DNA of 64,000 nucleotides from JAICJC01 sp963757605 (GTDB lineage: Bacteria; Actinomycetota; Thermoleophilia; Gaiellales; JAICJC01). How positions within the stretch are numbered: the first letter of the stretch is position 1; each line of letters begins with the position of its first letter. Below, piece by piece: positions 51,373 to 59,111 of this stretch. The DNA is taken from the NCBI GenBank assembly GCA_963757605.1, contig CAVWSF010000005.1:372001-436000 (forward strand). Direction: 5' to 3'. Below the pieces are notes generated by a model. It did not search any database. It saw only the letters and a list, made by a program, of their open reading frames with translations, and was not told the DNA's origin. The translations under genes were made by a program, and so were the position numbers.

Positions 51373-52944
51373 ATGTCTTCATCGGAACCCTTGGAGGTCG
51401 AGCACACGACCGCCATGGCAGTCGACGAGAAGGCCAAGCTCCATAAGAGCCTGCGCCGCTTCGACATGCTCTTCTTCACCGTGTGCGCCCTCGTCGGGCT
51501 CGACACCCTTGGCCAGGTGTCCGGGTACGGCGCGCAGACGTTCACCTGGCTCCTCGTGCTGGCAGTCTTCTTTCTCCTGCCGTACGCGCTCACGATGTCC
51601 GAGCTCGGGACGTCGTTCACCCAGGAGGGTGGCCCCTACGAGTGGATGAAGATGTCCTGGGGCCGCCTCACCGCCGGGATCGGCGCGGTGCTCTACTGGG
51701 TCACGAACCCGTTCTGGGTCGGCGGGTCCCTGGCGTTCATCGCCACCGAGGCATGGAGCGACAACATCTCCAAGATCGGGACCGGGACGATCGGCGACTA
51801 TGCGTTCAAGCTCATCTTCATCTGGTTCTCCATCACCGTCGCGATCGTGTCGCTCAGGCGCGGCAAGTGGATCCCGAACGTCGGCGCGATCCTGCGCATC
51901 GGCGTGCTCGCGTTCTTCTCCATCACCGTGCTGATCTACGCCATCGAGCACGGCGTGCATGGCTACGCGGCGGGCGACTTCAGGCCGTCGACCGCGATCT
52001 TCCTTGGCCTCGTGCCGCTCCTGCTCTTCAACTACGTCGGCTTCGAGCTTCAGAACGGCGCCGCCGAGGAGATGGAGAATCCGCAGCGAGACGTGTCGAT
52101 CACCGTTATCCAGAGCGGCATCATCACCGTGCTCGCGTACGGCATCCCGATCTTCGGCATACTCGCGGTGCTGCCGTCGAACCAGATCTCCGGCATCGGC
52201 GGATTCCTGGATGCTGTGCAGACAACATTCAGCGTGTACGGCGGGGCCCAGAACTTCCTCTCCGACCTGATGGCGCTCGGATTCATCTTCGCGCTCCTGA
52301 CGTCGGGTGCGGTTTGGATGATCGGCTCCGACCGCATCCAGGCGGTGGCGGCGTACGACGGCGCGTTCGCAGGCTGGTTCGGCGTCTTCAACGCCAAGCT
52401 CGGGACTCCCGTGCGGGTGAACGTGATGTCGGGCGTCGTCTCGACGATCTTCATGATCGCGGCCGAGCAGTTCTCGACCGGCTCGAACGCGGCGACGTTC
52501 ACGGTCGTGCTCTATCTGGCGACGTCGACGACGTTGCTCTCGTACCTCCTGATCTTCCCGGCCGTGATCAAGCTCCGCTACAGCCATCCACACGTGCACC
52601 GGCCATACCGCGTGCCGGGCGGGTCGGTCGGCCTGTGGGTCTGCGGGATCCTCGTGTTCCTCTGGATGCTGCTCGGATCGTGGGTGGCGATTTTCCCGAG
52701 CACGATCGAGAGCGCGCTCACGAAGCTCCACAACAACGTCTGGAGCGCAATCCCGGCGGTCGACTACGGGAACTTCCACGAGGTCTGGGGACTGAGCCAG
52801 GCTCGGTTCGAAGCGTTCACGTTGGGAACGCTGGGCCTCGTGATCGCGTTCGCGATCGGTGGATATCTCGTCGGCGCGCCGGTGCGCCGGCGTCAGGTCG
52901 ACATCCCGCTCGCGGTAGGGCTGGAGCCCGCCTCCGGCGACTGA
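51373..52944 (+). CDS. APC-family amino acid/amine permease
   Basis: 523 residues, about twelve to fourteen membrane segments. Seen: LRRFDMLFFTVCALVGLDTLGQVSGYGAQTFTWLLVLAVFFLLPYAL (first APC helices), TQEGGPYEWMKMSWGR (the family's GGPYxWxx motif), FNYVGFELQNGAAEEMENPQRDVS (helix-6 region F...GFE....EE..NP...) and PYRVPGG near the C-terminus. Likely imports an amino acid or polyamine, fitting the aminotransferases downstream. GGGAGGG precedes the ATG. Ends 10 bases before the convergent oxidoreductase. Confidence 0.92.
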   Translation: MSSSEPLEVEHTTAMAVDEKAKLHKSLRRFDMLFFTVCALVGLDTLGQVSGYGAQTFTWLLVLAVFFLLPYALTMSELGTSFTQEGGPYEWMKMSWGRLTAGIGAVLYWVTNPFWVGGSLAFIATEAWSDNISKIGTGTIGDYAFKLIFIWFSITVAIVSLRRGKWIPNVGAILRIGVLAFFSITVLIYAIEHGVHGYAAGDFRPSTAIFLGLVPLLLFNYVGFELQNGAAEEMENPQRDVSITVIQSGIITVLAYGIPIFGILAVLPSNQISGIGGFLDAVQTTFSVYGGAQNFLSDLMALGFIFALLTSGAVWMIGSDRIQAVAAYDGAFAGWFGVFNAKLGTPVRVNVMSGVVSTIFMIAAEQFSTGSNAATFTVVLYLATSTTLLSYLLIFPAVIKLRYSHPHVHRPYRVPGGSVGLWVCGILVFLWMLLGSWVAIFPSTIESALTKLHNNVWSAIPAVDYGNFHEVWGLSQARFEAFTLGTLGLVIAFAIGGYLVGAPVRRRQVDIPLAVGLEPASGD

Positions 52945-52954
52945 CAGGCCACCG

Positions 52955-53971
52955 TCACGGGGCGGCCGCGTGGCGCTCGAAGCACCGCTTCAGCTCCGCG
53001 GCCGCCCCGGCGGCCTCTGACGGGCGCAGCACCGGCACGTCGTAGCCCAGCACGGCCCGCAGCGTCTCGGCGGTCTCGGCGGTCAGCGTCACCGTCCCGT
53101 CCGGGTCGATCCGCTCGACCCCGTCGAAGCGACCGCCGGCCTCGTTCACGGCGACGGCCTCCTCGACCGGCCAGCGCAGGTCGAGCTCGACCCGCATGCC
53201 GCCGGCGAGCACCGGGTAGCCGCCGGGCAGGCCCGCCGGGGTCGGCACGTGGTCGGGCGTCATGCCGTCGCCGAGGAGCGCCGCGAAGAGCCGGGCCGCG
53301 GCGGCGGCCGTCACGCGGTTCATGTCACGGTCGGTGAGGAGCGGCCAGGGCGTGCGGATGATCGCGTCGGCCTCGTCCTTGGCCATGTCCACCAGGTACG
53401 GCGGCAGCTCGCCGCCGAAGCTGCCGTAGGTCCCGAACGCGTGCGGGCCGAGCGCGTGGTGGGCGACCAGGCGCACCGGTCGCGGGAACTTGGCCGCCAC
53501 CTCCGAGACGTTGCCGAGTCCGCATCCGATGTCGTGGCCCATGCCCTTCAGCACCGGCCCGGTCAGATCCGGGAACGAGACGATGACCGAGAACGGGTCG
53601 GGGCCGAGCTGCTCCATCACCTCGATCAGCGGCGCCAGCGGGAACGGCAGCCACGCCGCCAGGCCCAGCACGCGAAGCGGGGCGCGCGCCGGCTCGGGCA
53701 GCTCGTTCAGCACCCACCACGATTGGAGTGTCGGCGCCAGCACGGCCAGGTCGACGCCGTCGCCGCTCCAGTCCGGAGCTGCCGCCACGACCTCGGGGCG
53801 GCGCCCGTGGATCGCCGCGACGAGCCGGGCCTGGCCCGCCACCGCCTCGCAGCGCTCGCGGCGGCGGCCGGCGACGACGAGCCGCCCGACCGCCGGCTCG
53901 AGCGCCAGCGCCTCGGCCAGCATCGCCCCCAGGTTGCCCGGGCCCACCACCATCGCCGTCACCCCGTCCAT
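52955..53971 (-). CDS. NAD(P)-binding Rossmann oxidoreductase, unknown substrate
   Basis: 338 residues. N-terminal MVVGPGNLGAMLAEAL is a Rossmann GxGxxG-like site, followed by VGRLVVAGRRRERCEAVA. The remainder (GMGHDIGCGLGNVSEVAAKF, LVAHHALGPHAFGTYGSFGGELPPYLVDMAKDEADAIIRTPWPLLTDRDMNRVTAAAAARLFAALLG) is conserved-looking but unfamiliar; it may be an opine- or amine-dehydrogenase-like protein. No signal peptide. It sits between the APC permease and an aminotransferase pointing the other way, within the amine-catabolism-like block. Confidence 0.65.
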   Translation of the reverse strand: MDGVTAMVVGPGNLGAMLAEALALEPAVGRLVVAGRRRERCEAVAGQARLVAAIHGRRPEVVAAAPDWSGDGVDLAVLAPTLQSWWVLNELPEPARAPLRVLGLAAWLPFPLAPLIEVMEQLGPDPFSVIVSFPDLTGPVLKGMGHDIGCGLGNVSEVAAKFPRPVRLVAHHALGPHAFGTYGSFGGELPPYLVDMAKDEADAIIRTPWPLLTDRDMNRVTAAAAARLFAALLGDGMTPDHVPTPAGLPGGYPVLAGGMRVELDLRWPVEEAVAVNEAGGRFDGVERIDPDGTVTLTAETAETLRAVLGYDVPVLRPSEAAGAAAELKRCFERHAAAP

Positions 53972-54012
53972 GCCGCTACTGTAATCAGTGGGTCGTCCGG
54001 TAACGGTGCTGG

Positions 54013-54205
54013 TGTCAATGGCGAGCGAAAAGCAAGCGATGCAAGGACGCCGGGAGCGCCGATAGTGAACCTATCGGCGCGACCGAGGACACAGCAGCGC
54101 GCGGCTTTGCAGCCGCCAGCCTGTCAGGGCGAACGCCCTGACAGGTTCCGCGAGTGGCCTGCTATCCAAGCAGGCCACGAGAGCGGCGAACGTTCCCGGG
54201 CGATC
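54013..54205 (+). repeat. Structured repeat copy D, core without the inverted ends
   Basis: Core on the plus strand, in a divergent gap before the aminotransferase. It shares AAGGACGCCGGGAG, a hairpin GCGCCGATAG/CTATCGGCGC (54056-54080, 5-base loop), CGACCGAGGAC and GCAGCCGC with copies A-C. It also has GGCGAGCGAAAAGCAAGCGATGC before the core and two further hairpins after it: CTGTCAGGGC/GCCCTGACAG (54121-54144) and GTGGCCTGCT/AGCAGGCCAC (54154-54178). The GATTCCACG-type ends are absent. The exact limits are uncertain. No gene; the aminotransferase GTG is 9 bases beyond. Confidence 0.7.
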
Positions 54206-54213
54206 CACTAGCC

Positions 54214-55548
54214 GTGCCATTTTCGCTCGACTGCTCCCGCGCCCTCTTCGATCGCGCCCGGGAGACGCTCGTCGAGGGGGTGTCGTCGCCGTCGCGCGGG
54301 AACGTCAACTACGACGTCCCGATCTTCATGACGTCCGGTGCCGGCGCCCGCATCACGGACGCCGACGGCAACGAGTACGTCGACGTGATGATGGCCTACG
54401 GCGCGCTTCTGCACGGGCACGCCCATCCCCGGCTCGTGGCCGCGGGCGAGCGGGCCCTCCGCCAGGGCGCGCTGTTTGCGACCGCGTCGGAGATCGAGGC
54501 TGCCGTGGCCGAGCGGATCGCCCGGCTCGTGCCCGGCGCCGAGCGGGTGCGGTTCGCGAACACCGGCACCGAGGCGACGATGGCGGCGATCCGGATCGCG
54601 CGCGCCGTCACCGGCCGTCCGCTCATCGTCAAGTTCGAGGGCCACTACAACGGCTGGCACGACGCCTTCCTCGTGAGCTCGCACCCGCGCGACCCGGCGA
54701 CGCTCGGCGACCCGGCCGATCCGCCACGCGTGCTCGACTCGCAGGGCCTGCCGGAGGGCGCCGTGGCCGACACCGTCCTGTGTGCGTGGAACGACCGCGA
54801 GCTCCTGGCCGAGTGCCTCGACCGCCATCGCGGCCGGGTGGCGGCGGTCATCACCGAGCCCGTCATGGCGAACATGGGCGTCATCCCGCCCCGGCCCGGC
54901 TACCTGGAGGAGATGCGGCGTCTGTGCGACGAGCACGGCGCGCTCCTGATCGTGGACGAGACCGTGACCGGGTTTCGCCTGCATCCCGGCGGCTGCCAGG
55001 CGCTCTACGGCGTCACCGGCGACCTGGCGACGTTCGGGAAGGCGCTCGGCGCCGGCCTGCCGCTCGCCGCGATCACCGGCCGGGCCGAGGTCATGGACGC
55101 GCTGGCGGGCGGCCGTGTCCTTCACTACGGCACCCAGAACGCGCCCAACCTCGCGCTCTCGGTCGCAGCCGAGAGCCTCGACATGCTGATCGAGGACGGC
55201 GCCGCCGCCGCGGCCGAGATGACCCGCCTGGGCGAGCGGCTGGCGACCGGCCTGGCCGGCGCCTTCGAGGCGGCCGGGATCCCGGTCATCGTCCAGGGCG
55301 TGGGGCCGATGCTCCAGGTGCTGCCACTTCGGCCCGGCCACGAGGACGCGGGCGCGATCCACGACATGCGCGACTTCTGCACCCACGCCGACCCGGCGAT
55401 CTACCGTCGGCTCGTCCACGAGCTCTTCGGCCTCGGCGTCTACGCGAGCCCCGCGCTCCTCCTGCACATGATCGTCTCGACCGCCCACGCCGACGCGGAC
55501 GTCGACCTGGCAGTCGAGGCGGCCCGGACGGCGGCGGAGCGGCTGTGA
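54214..55548 (+). CDS. Class III aminotransferase, HemL-like
   Basis: 444 residues. PLP enzyme resembling glutamate-1-semialdehyde aminomutase and related transaminases: YDVPIFMTSGAGARITDADGNEYVDVMMAYGALLHGHAHP, RFANTGTEATMAAIRIARAVTG (cofactor phosphate loop), KFEGHYNGWHDAFLVS, LLIVDETVTGFR (Asp for the pyridine N) and GDLATFGKALGAGLPLAAITG with the Schiff-base Lys. Heme synthesis genes are absent and the neighbours are catabolic, so a transaminase for an amine or beta/gamma-amino acid is more likely than HemL. GTG start. Stop overlaps the PuuD-like gene by 4 bases. Confidence 0.88.
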   Translation: MPFSLDCSRALFDRARETLVEGVSSPSRGNVNYDVPIFMTSGAGARITDADGNEYVDVMMAYGALLHGHAHPRLVAAGERALRQGALFATASEIEAAVAERIARLVPGAERVRFANTGTEATMAAIRIARAVTGRPLIVKFEGHYNGWHDAFLVSSHPRDPATLGDPADPPRVLDSQGLPEGAVADTVLCAWNDRELLAECLDRHRGRVAAVITEPVMANMGVIPPRPGYLEEMRRLCDEHGALLIVDETVTGFRLHPGGCQALYGVTGDLATFGKALGAGLPLAAITGRAEVMDALAGGRVLHYGTQNAPNLALSVAAESLDMLIEDGAAAAAEMTRLGERLATGLAGAFEAAGIPVIVQGVGPMLQVLPLRPGHEDAGAIHDMRDFCTHADPAIYRRLVHELFGLGVYASPALLLHMIVSTAHADADVDLAVEAARTAAERL

Positions 55549-56255
55549 GCAGGCCGACGGTCGGCATCACGAGCTACTGGACAGAGGCGGCGATGTCGCA
55601 CTGGTCGTGCGACGCCGTGCTCGTCTCGCAGGGCTACGTGGAGGGCATCCGCCTGGCCGGCGGCCGGCCGGTCGTGCTGCCGGCCGACACCACCTGGATC
55701 GACGAGCCCGACGATGTGCTCGACATCGTCGACGCCCTGCTCGTCGTCGGCGGCAACGACATCGACCCGACCCACTACGGCCAGGAGCCGCACGCCTCCA
55801 TCGGCGCGATCAGCGCGCGCCGCGACGCCGTGGAGCTGGCGCTCGTGCGCCGGGCGGTCGCACGCGACGTCCCGCTGCTCGGGATCTGCCGGGGCGTCCA
55901 GGTCCTGAACGTGGCCCTGGGAGGCACGCTCGACCAGCACCTGGCCGACACGATCGACGTCAGCCCGCACCGGCTCTCGGACTCGGAGTTCGGCATGCAC
56001 GAGGTGGCGACGGTTCCCGGCACGCTGGCCCACCGCCTGGTCGGCGACCGGCTGCGGGTGCACTCCCATCACCATCAGGGAATCGACCGAGTCGGCGAGG
56101 GGCTGGTCGTCTCGGCCCGGGCCGACGACGGCGTGATCGAGGCGATCGAGCATCCGGACAGGCGGTTCTGCGTCGGCGTCCTGTGGCATCCCGACGCCGA
56201 GCACGACGGGCATGGGGCGCCCGTGTTCGAGGGGCTGGTATCGTCGGCCGCGTGA
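55545..56255 (+). CDS. Gamma-glutamyl-hydrolase-family (peptidase C26, PuuD-like) protein
   Basis: 236 residues. Class I glutamine amidotransferase fold. Seen: VGITSYWTEA, IRLAGGRPVVLPAD, VVGGNDIDPTHYG, nucleophile LLGICRGVQVLNVALGGTLDQHL (GxCRGxQ), VHSHHHQGIDRVG and the His motif GVLWHPDAEHDG. PuuD releases GABA from gamma-glutamyl-GABA; this member sits between two aminotransferases, supporting a role in gamma-glutamylated amine breakdown, though no ligase or oxidase gene is here. GTG start and 4-base overlaps with both neighbours form a three-gene operon. Confidence 0.9.
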   Translation: MSRPTVGITSYWTEAAMSHWSCDAVLVSQGYVEGIRLAGGRPVVLPADTTWIDEPDDVLDIVDALLVVGGNDIDPTHYGQEPHASIGAISARRDAVELALVRRAVARDVPLLGICRGVQVLNVALGGTLDQHLADTIDVSPHRLSDSEFGMHEVATVPGTLAHRLVGDRLRVHSHHHQGIDRVGEGLVVSARADDGVIEAIEHPDRRFCVGVLWHPDAEHDGHGAPVFEGLVSSAA

Positions 56256-57514
56256 GCACGCGCCTCTGGCACCCGTTCGCCGACATGGCGGCCGTGAAGG
56301 ACGAGGAGGTCGTGATCGTCCGCGGCCGCGGCGCGCGCGTGTGGGACGCCGACGGCAAGGAGTACGTCGACGCCCGGGCCGGCCTGTGGTACGCGGCGGT
56401 CGGCCACGGGCGGGCCGAGATCGCCGACGCCGTCGCGGCGCAGATGCGCGAGCTGGCGGCGTTCGACACGTTCGAGCGGCTGGCCAACCGGCCCGCGCTC
56501 GAGCTGGCCGAGCGGGTGTCCTCGCTGGCGCCGTTCCCGGACGCGGCGGTCTTCTTCGGCTCGGGCGGCTCCGACGCCGTCGACACGGCCGCCAAGCTCG
56601 CGCGCCGCTACTGGCACGCGCTCGGGCAGCCGGACAAGCGCCTGATCGTCCACCGCCAGCACAGCTACCACGGCATGAACGCCTACGGGACGAGCCTGGC
56701 GGGGATCGCCACCAACCGCGAGGGCTTCGGCACGCTGATCGCCGATGTCGCCAGCGTGCCCCACGACGACCCGGCGGCGCTCGAGGCGCTGTTCGAGGAG
56801 CAGGCGGGCGAGATCGCGGCCTTCATCGGCGAGCCGGTGATCGGAGCCGGCGGGATCCTGCATCCCCCGGAGGGCTACTGGGCCGCGGTGCAAGAGCTGT
56901 GCCGCAAGCACGACGTGCTCCTGATCGCCGACGAGGTCGTGACCGGATTCGGGCGGCTGGGCCGGTGGTTCGGCTGCCAGCGGCTCGGGATCGAGCCCGA
57001 CATGATCACCTGCGCCAAGGCGATCACCTCCGGCTACCTGCCGCTCGGCGCCGTCATCATCTCCGCCCGGGTGCAAGAGCCGTTCTGGACCGAGCCGGGC
57101 CGCGCGATCTTCCGGCACGGCTTCACGTACTCGGGCCACCCGGCCGCCTGCGCCGCCGGCCTCGCGAACCTCGACCTGATGGAGCGCGAGGAGCTCGTCG
57201 ACCGCGTCGTCGAGATGGAGCCGGTGCTGGCCCAGGCGGTCGCGCCGCTCACGGGCCTGACGCTCGTGAGCGAGGTGCGCGCGGGGCTCGGCCTCCTGGC
57301 GGCCGTCGAGATCGACCCGGAGGCGCGCGCCGCGGATCCGGGGCTCGTCGAGCGGATCGTGGCCGGCTGCCGCCGAAACGGCGTCCTGACGCGCGGCCTG
57401 GCCGGGCGTGCGCTCCAGCTCTCGCCGCCCTACGTCATCTCCGAGGAGGAGATCGCGACGGTGGCCGAGACGATCGCCGCGGCCGTCACCCAGGCCACGC
57501 CCGCGCACGCCTGA
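56252..57514 (+). CDS. Class III omega-aminotransferase
   Basis: 420 residues. PLP transaminase of the omega-amino-acid:pyruvate type: LWHPFADMAAV, GRGARVWDADGKEYVDARAGLWYAAVGHG, FFGSGGSDAVDTAAKLARRYW, HRQHSYHGMNAYGTSLAGI, FIGEPVIGAGGILHPPEGYW, LLIADEVVTGFGRLGRWFGCQ and CAKAITSGYLPLGAVI with the Schiff-base Lys. Likely deaminates a beta- or gamma-amino acid or diamine. GTG start overlaps the PuuD-like gene by 4 bases; last in the operon. Structured repeat C begins 9 bases after its stop. Confidence 0.93.
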   Translation: MSTRLWHPFADMAAVKDEEVVIVRGRGARVWDADGKEYVDARAGLWYAAVGHGRAEIADAVAAQMRELAAFDTFERLANRPALELAERVSSLAPFPDAAVFFGSGGSDAVDTAAKLARRYWHALGQPDKRLIVHRQHSYHGMNAYGTSLAGIATNREGFGTLIADVASVPHDDPAALEALFEEQAGEIAAFIGEPVIGAGGILHPPEGYWAAVQELCRKHDVLLIADEVVTGFGRLGRWFGCQRLGIEPDMITCAKAITSGYLPLGAVIISARVQEPFWTEPGRAIFRHGFTYSGHPAACAAGLANLDLMEREELVDRVVEMEPVLAQAVAPLTGLTLVSEVRAGLGLLAAVEIDPEARAADPGLVERIVAGCRRNGVLTRGLAGRALQLSPPYVISEEEIATVAETIAAAVTQATPAHA

Positions 57515-57523
57515 CGGAGGCTA

Positions 57524-57747
57524 GATGATTGATTCCACGCCCCCGTGATGTTCAAGCAGCAAGCCGTAGGCTTGCTGCGGTCATGAGCGAGAGCCAAGCG
57601 TCGCCAGGACGCAGGGAGCGTCAATATCGGGTGATATTGACCCGACCGAGGACGCCGCGAGGCGCCGGTTCGCAGCCGCAGCCCACCACGGGCCGGCAAC
57701 CCCCACGGTCGGACGTCCAGACGCGCGGGGGCGTGGAATCACTCATC
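57524..57747 (+). repeat. Structured repeat copy C, with inverted ends
   Basis: 224 bases between two convergent genes; core on the plus strand. Ends: GATGATTGATTCCACGCCCC left and, reverse-complemented, GATGAGTGATTCCACGCCCC right. Inside: GCAAGCCGTAGGCTTGC hairpin, AGGACGCAGGGAG, hairpin GTCAATATC/GATATTGAC (57620-57641, 4-base loop GGGT), CGACCGAGGAC and TTCGCAGCCGCAGCCC. Its right end contains the stop of the minus-strand gene. It may serve as a two-way terminator as a side effect. TA borders it on both sides. No gene inside. Confidence 0.85.
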
Positions 57748-58307
57748 TAGGCGGCGAGGAGGCGCTCGACGCGCCGAAGCCGGTCTTCGGAGGGACGCGG
57801 GTCGGAGAGCAGCCACTCCAGCTCGACGACGGCGCGCACGTCGGCCGACCGTCGCTCGAGGGCAGCGGCGATCCGGTCGGCGACCTCCGCGTGACAGGAC
57901 AGCAGCCGGGCCGCCGGGGCCTGCGGGACGAGGAGGTGCGGGCCGCCGTGGGCGTGAGCCCGGACGGACGCCGCCAGGGCGCGCTGATGCTTGGGCGCGG
58001 TCAGCGCCGCCGCGCGCTTGGCGAGGACGGCGGAGGTCTCGGGATCGCCCGACTGCGCGGTGAACGGAGCCGCGTGGAGCATGACGTCGGCGTCGCGCCG
58101 GGCGCGAAGCTCGAGCACGGTCGCCCCGAGGGCCAGCGCCAGCGTCCCGATGGCGGCGGGCACCGCGAGCCACGCGAAGCCGGTGACGGTCGCGAGGGCG
58201 GCCAGCGCGGCCATCGCGAGCGCCTGGCGCACGAGAACGCGCCGGGCGGCGCGGGCGCGGGGCAGGTCGTCTGCTGCTACTGCGGGTGCGGGGAGGCCGT
58301 TCATCAT
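57747..58307 (-). CDS. Membrane protein of unknown function
   Basis: 186 residues from the ATG at 58307 (or 58304). Two close hydrophobic segments near residues 30-70 (ALAMAALAALATVTGFAWLAVPAAIGTLALALGATVLEL) form a hairpin; the rest is a soluble helical domain (VLAKRAAALTAPKHQRALAASVRAHAHGG, DVRAVVELEWLLSDPRPSEDRLRRVERLLAA). Not recognised. It is driven by a consensus-like promoter (58325-58353) and divergent from a CGNR regulator, which may control it. Its stop lies in repeat C. Confidence 0.7.
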   Translation of the reverse strand: MMNGLPAPAVAADDLPRARAARRVLVRQALAMAALAALATVTGFAWLAVPAAIGTLALALGATVLELRARRDADVMLHAAPFTAQSGDPETSAVLAKRAAALTAPKHQRALAASVRAHAHGGPHLLVPQAPAARLLSCHAEVADRIAAALERRSADVRAVVELEWLLSDPRPSEDRLRRVERLLAA

Positions 58308-58324
58308 CGTGGTTACCTGCGTCA

Positions 58325-58353
58325 ACACTACAGTGGTTACAGTTACCTGTCAA
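58325..58353 (-). promoter_or_regulatory. Consensus-like promoter with overlapping palindrome, divergent region
   Basis: On the minus strand, TTGACA (58353-58348), 17 bases, then TAGTGT (58330-58325) makes a near-consensus housekeeping promoter for the membrane protein gene. An inverted repeat CACT-AC-AGTG (58326-58335) overlaps the -10, and GGTTAC-type direct repeats lie at 58310 and 58335. On the plus strand TATCAT (58367-58372) lies 9 bases before the TTG start of the CGNR gene. An operator for the divergent regulator is plausible. Confidence 0.6.
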
Positions 58354-58381
58354 GCCGTTTTGATGGTATCATGGGCCCAGG

Positions 58382-58957
58382 TTGACCTCCGTCGCCATCA
58401 ACCCCGCCCCCGGAGCGCTCCTGGTCGTGCAGGAGCTCGTGAACACGCTCGACGTCGAGGCGGGCACCGACTCGATCGAGACGCCGGCCGGGCTGCGCGA
58501 CTGGCTCCTTGAGCGATCGCTGGCGCCGGCCGACATGCGCCCCACGGGCGACGACATCGCCCGCATGACGGAGTTCCGGGAGGCCGTCCGGGCGCTGCTT
58601 CACGCCAACAACGGCAGCGCCGTCGATCCGGACGGCCTGCGCGGCCTGAACCGGGCCGGCCGCGGCGGCCTGCGGGTGCGCTTCGACGAGGACGGCGGGG
58701 CCGCGCTCGAGCCGCAGCCCGAGGAGCCGATCGCCGCCGCCATCGGCCGGATCGTCGCGATCGTGTTCACCGCCATCGCCGACGGCACCTTCGCCCGGCT
58801 CAAGGCCTGCCCCGGCCGAGACTGCGGCTGGGCGTTCTACGACCTTTCGAAGAACCGCTCGGCACGCTGGTGCAGCATGGCGATCTGCGGCAGCCGCGAG
58901 AAGGTGCGAGCGCACCGCGCGCGCCGCGCGACGCCGTCGCCAGCCCCAGGGGTCTGA
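58382..58957 (+). CDS. CGNR zinc-finger/ABATE-domain regulator
   Basis: 191 residues. The N-terminal ABATE domain (LLVVQELVNTLDVEAGTDSIETPAGLRDWL, DIARMTEFREAVRALLHAN) is followed by the CGNR finger ACPGRDCGWAFYDLSKNRSARWCSMAICGSREKVRAHRAR (C-x4-C ... C-x4-C). In this copy the CGNR Asn-Arg is Ser-Arg (ICGSREK). Such proteins are proposed stress-responsive transcription regulators; targets unknown. TTG start is assumed because no other start fits, and the stop lies inside the 13-mer repeat at 58949. Confidence 0.82.
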   Translation: MTSVAINPAPGALLVVQELVNTLDVEAGTDSIETPAGLRDWLLERSLAPADMRPTGDDIARMTEFREAVRALLHANNGSAVDPDGLRGLNRAGRGGLRVRFDEDGGAALEPQPEEPIAAAIGRIVAIVFTAIADGTFARLKACPGRDCGWAFYDLSKNRSARWCSMAICGSREKVRAHRARRATPSPAPGV

Positions 58958-59014
58958 TCCCAATGTTGCAGCAGGCGCGTCAGCGCCGCGGCTGAAACAT
59001 CGGGGTCTGACCCC
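58949..59014. repeat. Paired GGGGTCTGACCCC element with internal hairpin
   Basis: Two copies of the self-complementary 13-mer (58949-58961, with one mismatch, GGGGTCTGATCCC, and 59002-59014, perfect) flank a hairpin: ATGTT-G-CAGC pairs with GCTG-A-AACAT, and inside it GGCG/CGCC pairs around CGTCA. The first copy overlaps the stop codon of the CGNR gene. The third 13-mer is at 17272. The 150-base gap to 59111 holds nothing else. It may act as a terminator or be a REP-like element. Confidence 0.6.
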
Positions 59015-59111
59015 GTTGTTGCGTCGCGCGGTGACGCAACCCGGCCCGCAGGGCCGGCACCGCCGCCCAGTCGCTACGGAGCCCGCGCTGCGAGCGCGAG
59101 TCGTACCTCCC

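Noticed and set aside
54214..55548. HemL (glutamate-1-semialdehyde aminomutase)
   Set aside because: Similar fold and motifs, but placed in a catabolic operon with PuuD-like and omega-aminotransferase genes and no heme genes beside it.
45614..57747. Repeats A-D as a CRISPR array
   Set aside because: Copies are kilobases apart, about 200 bases long and lack regular spacers; no cas genes.
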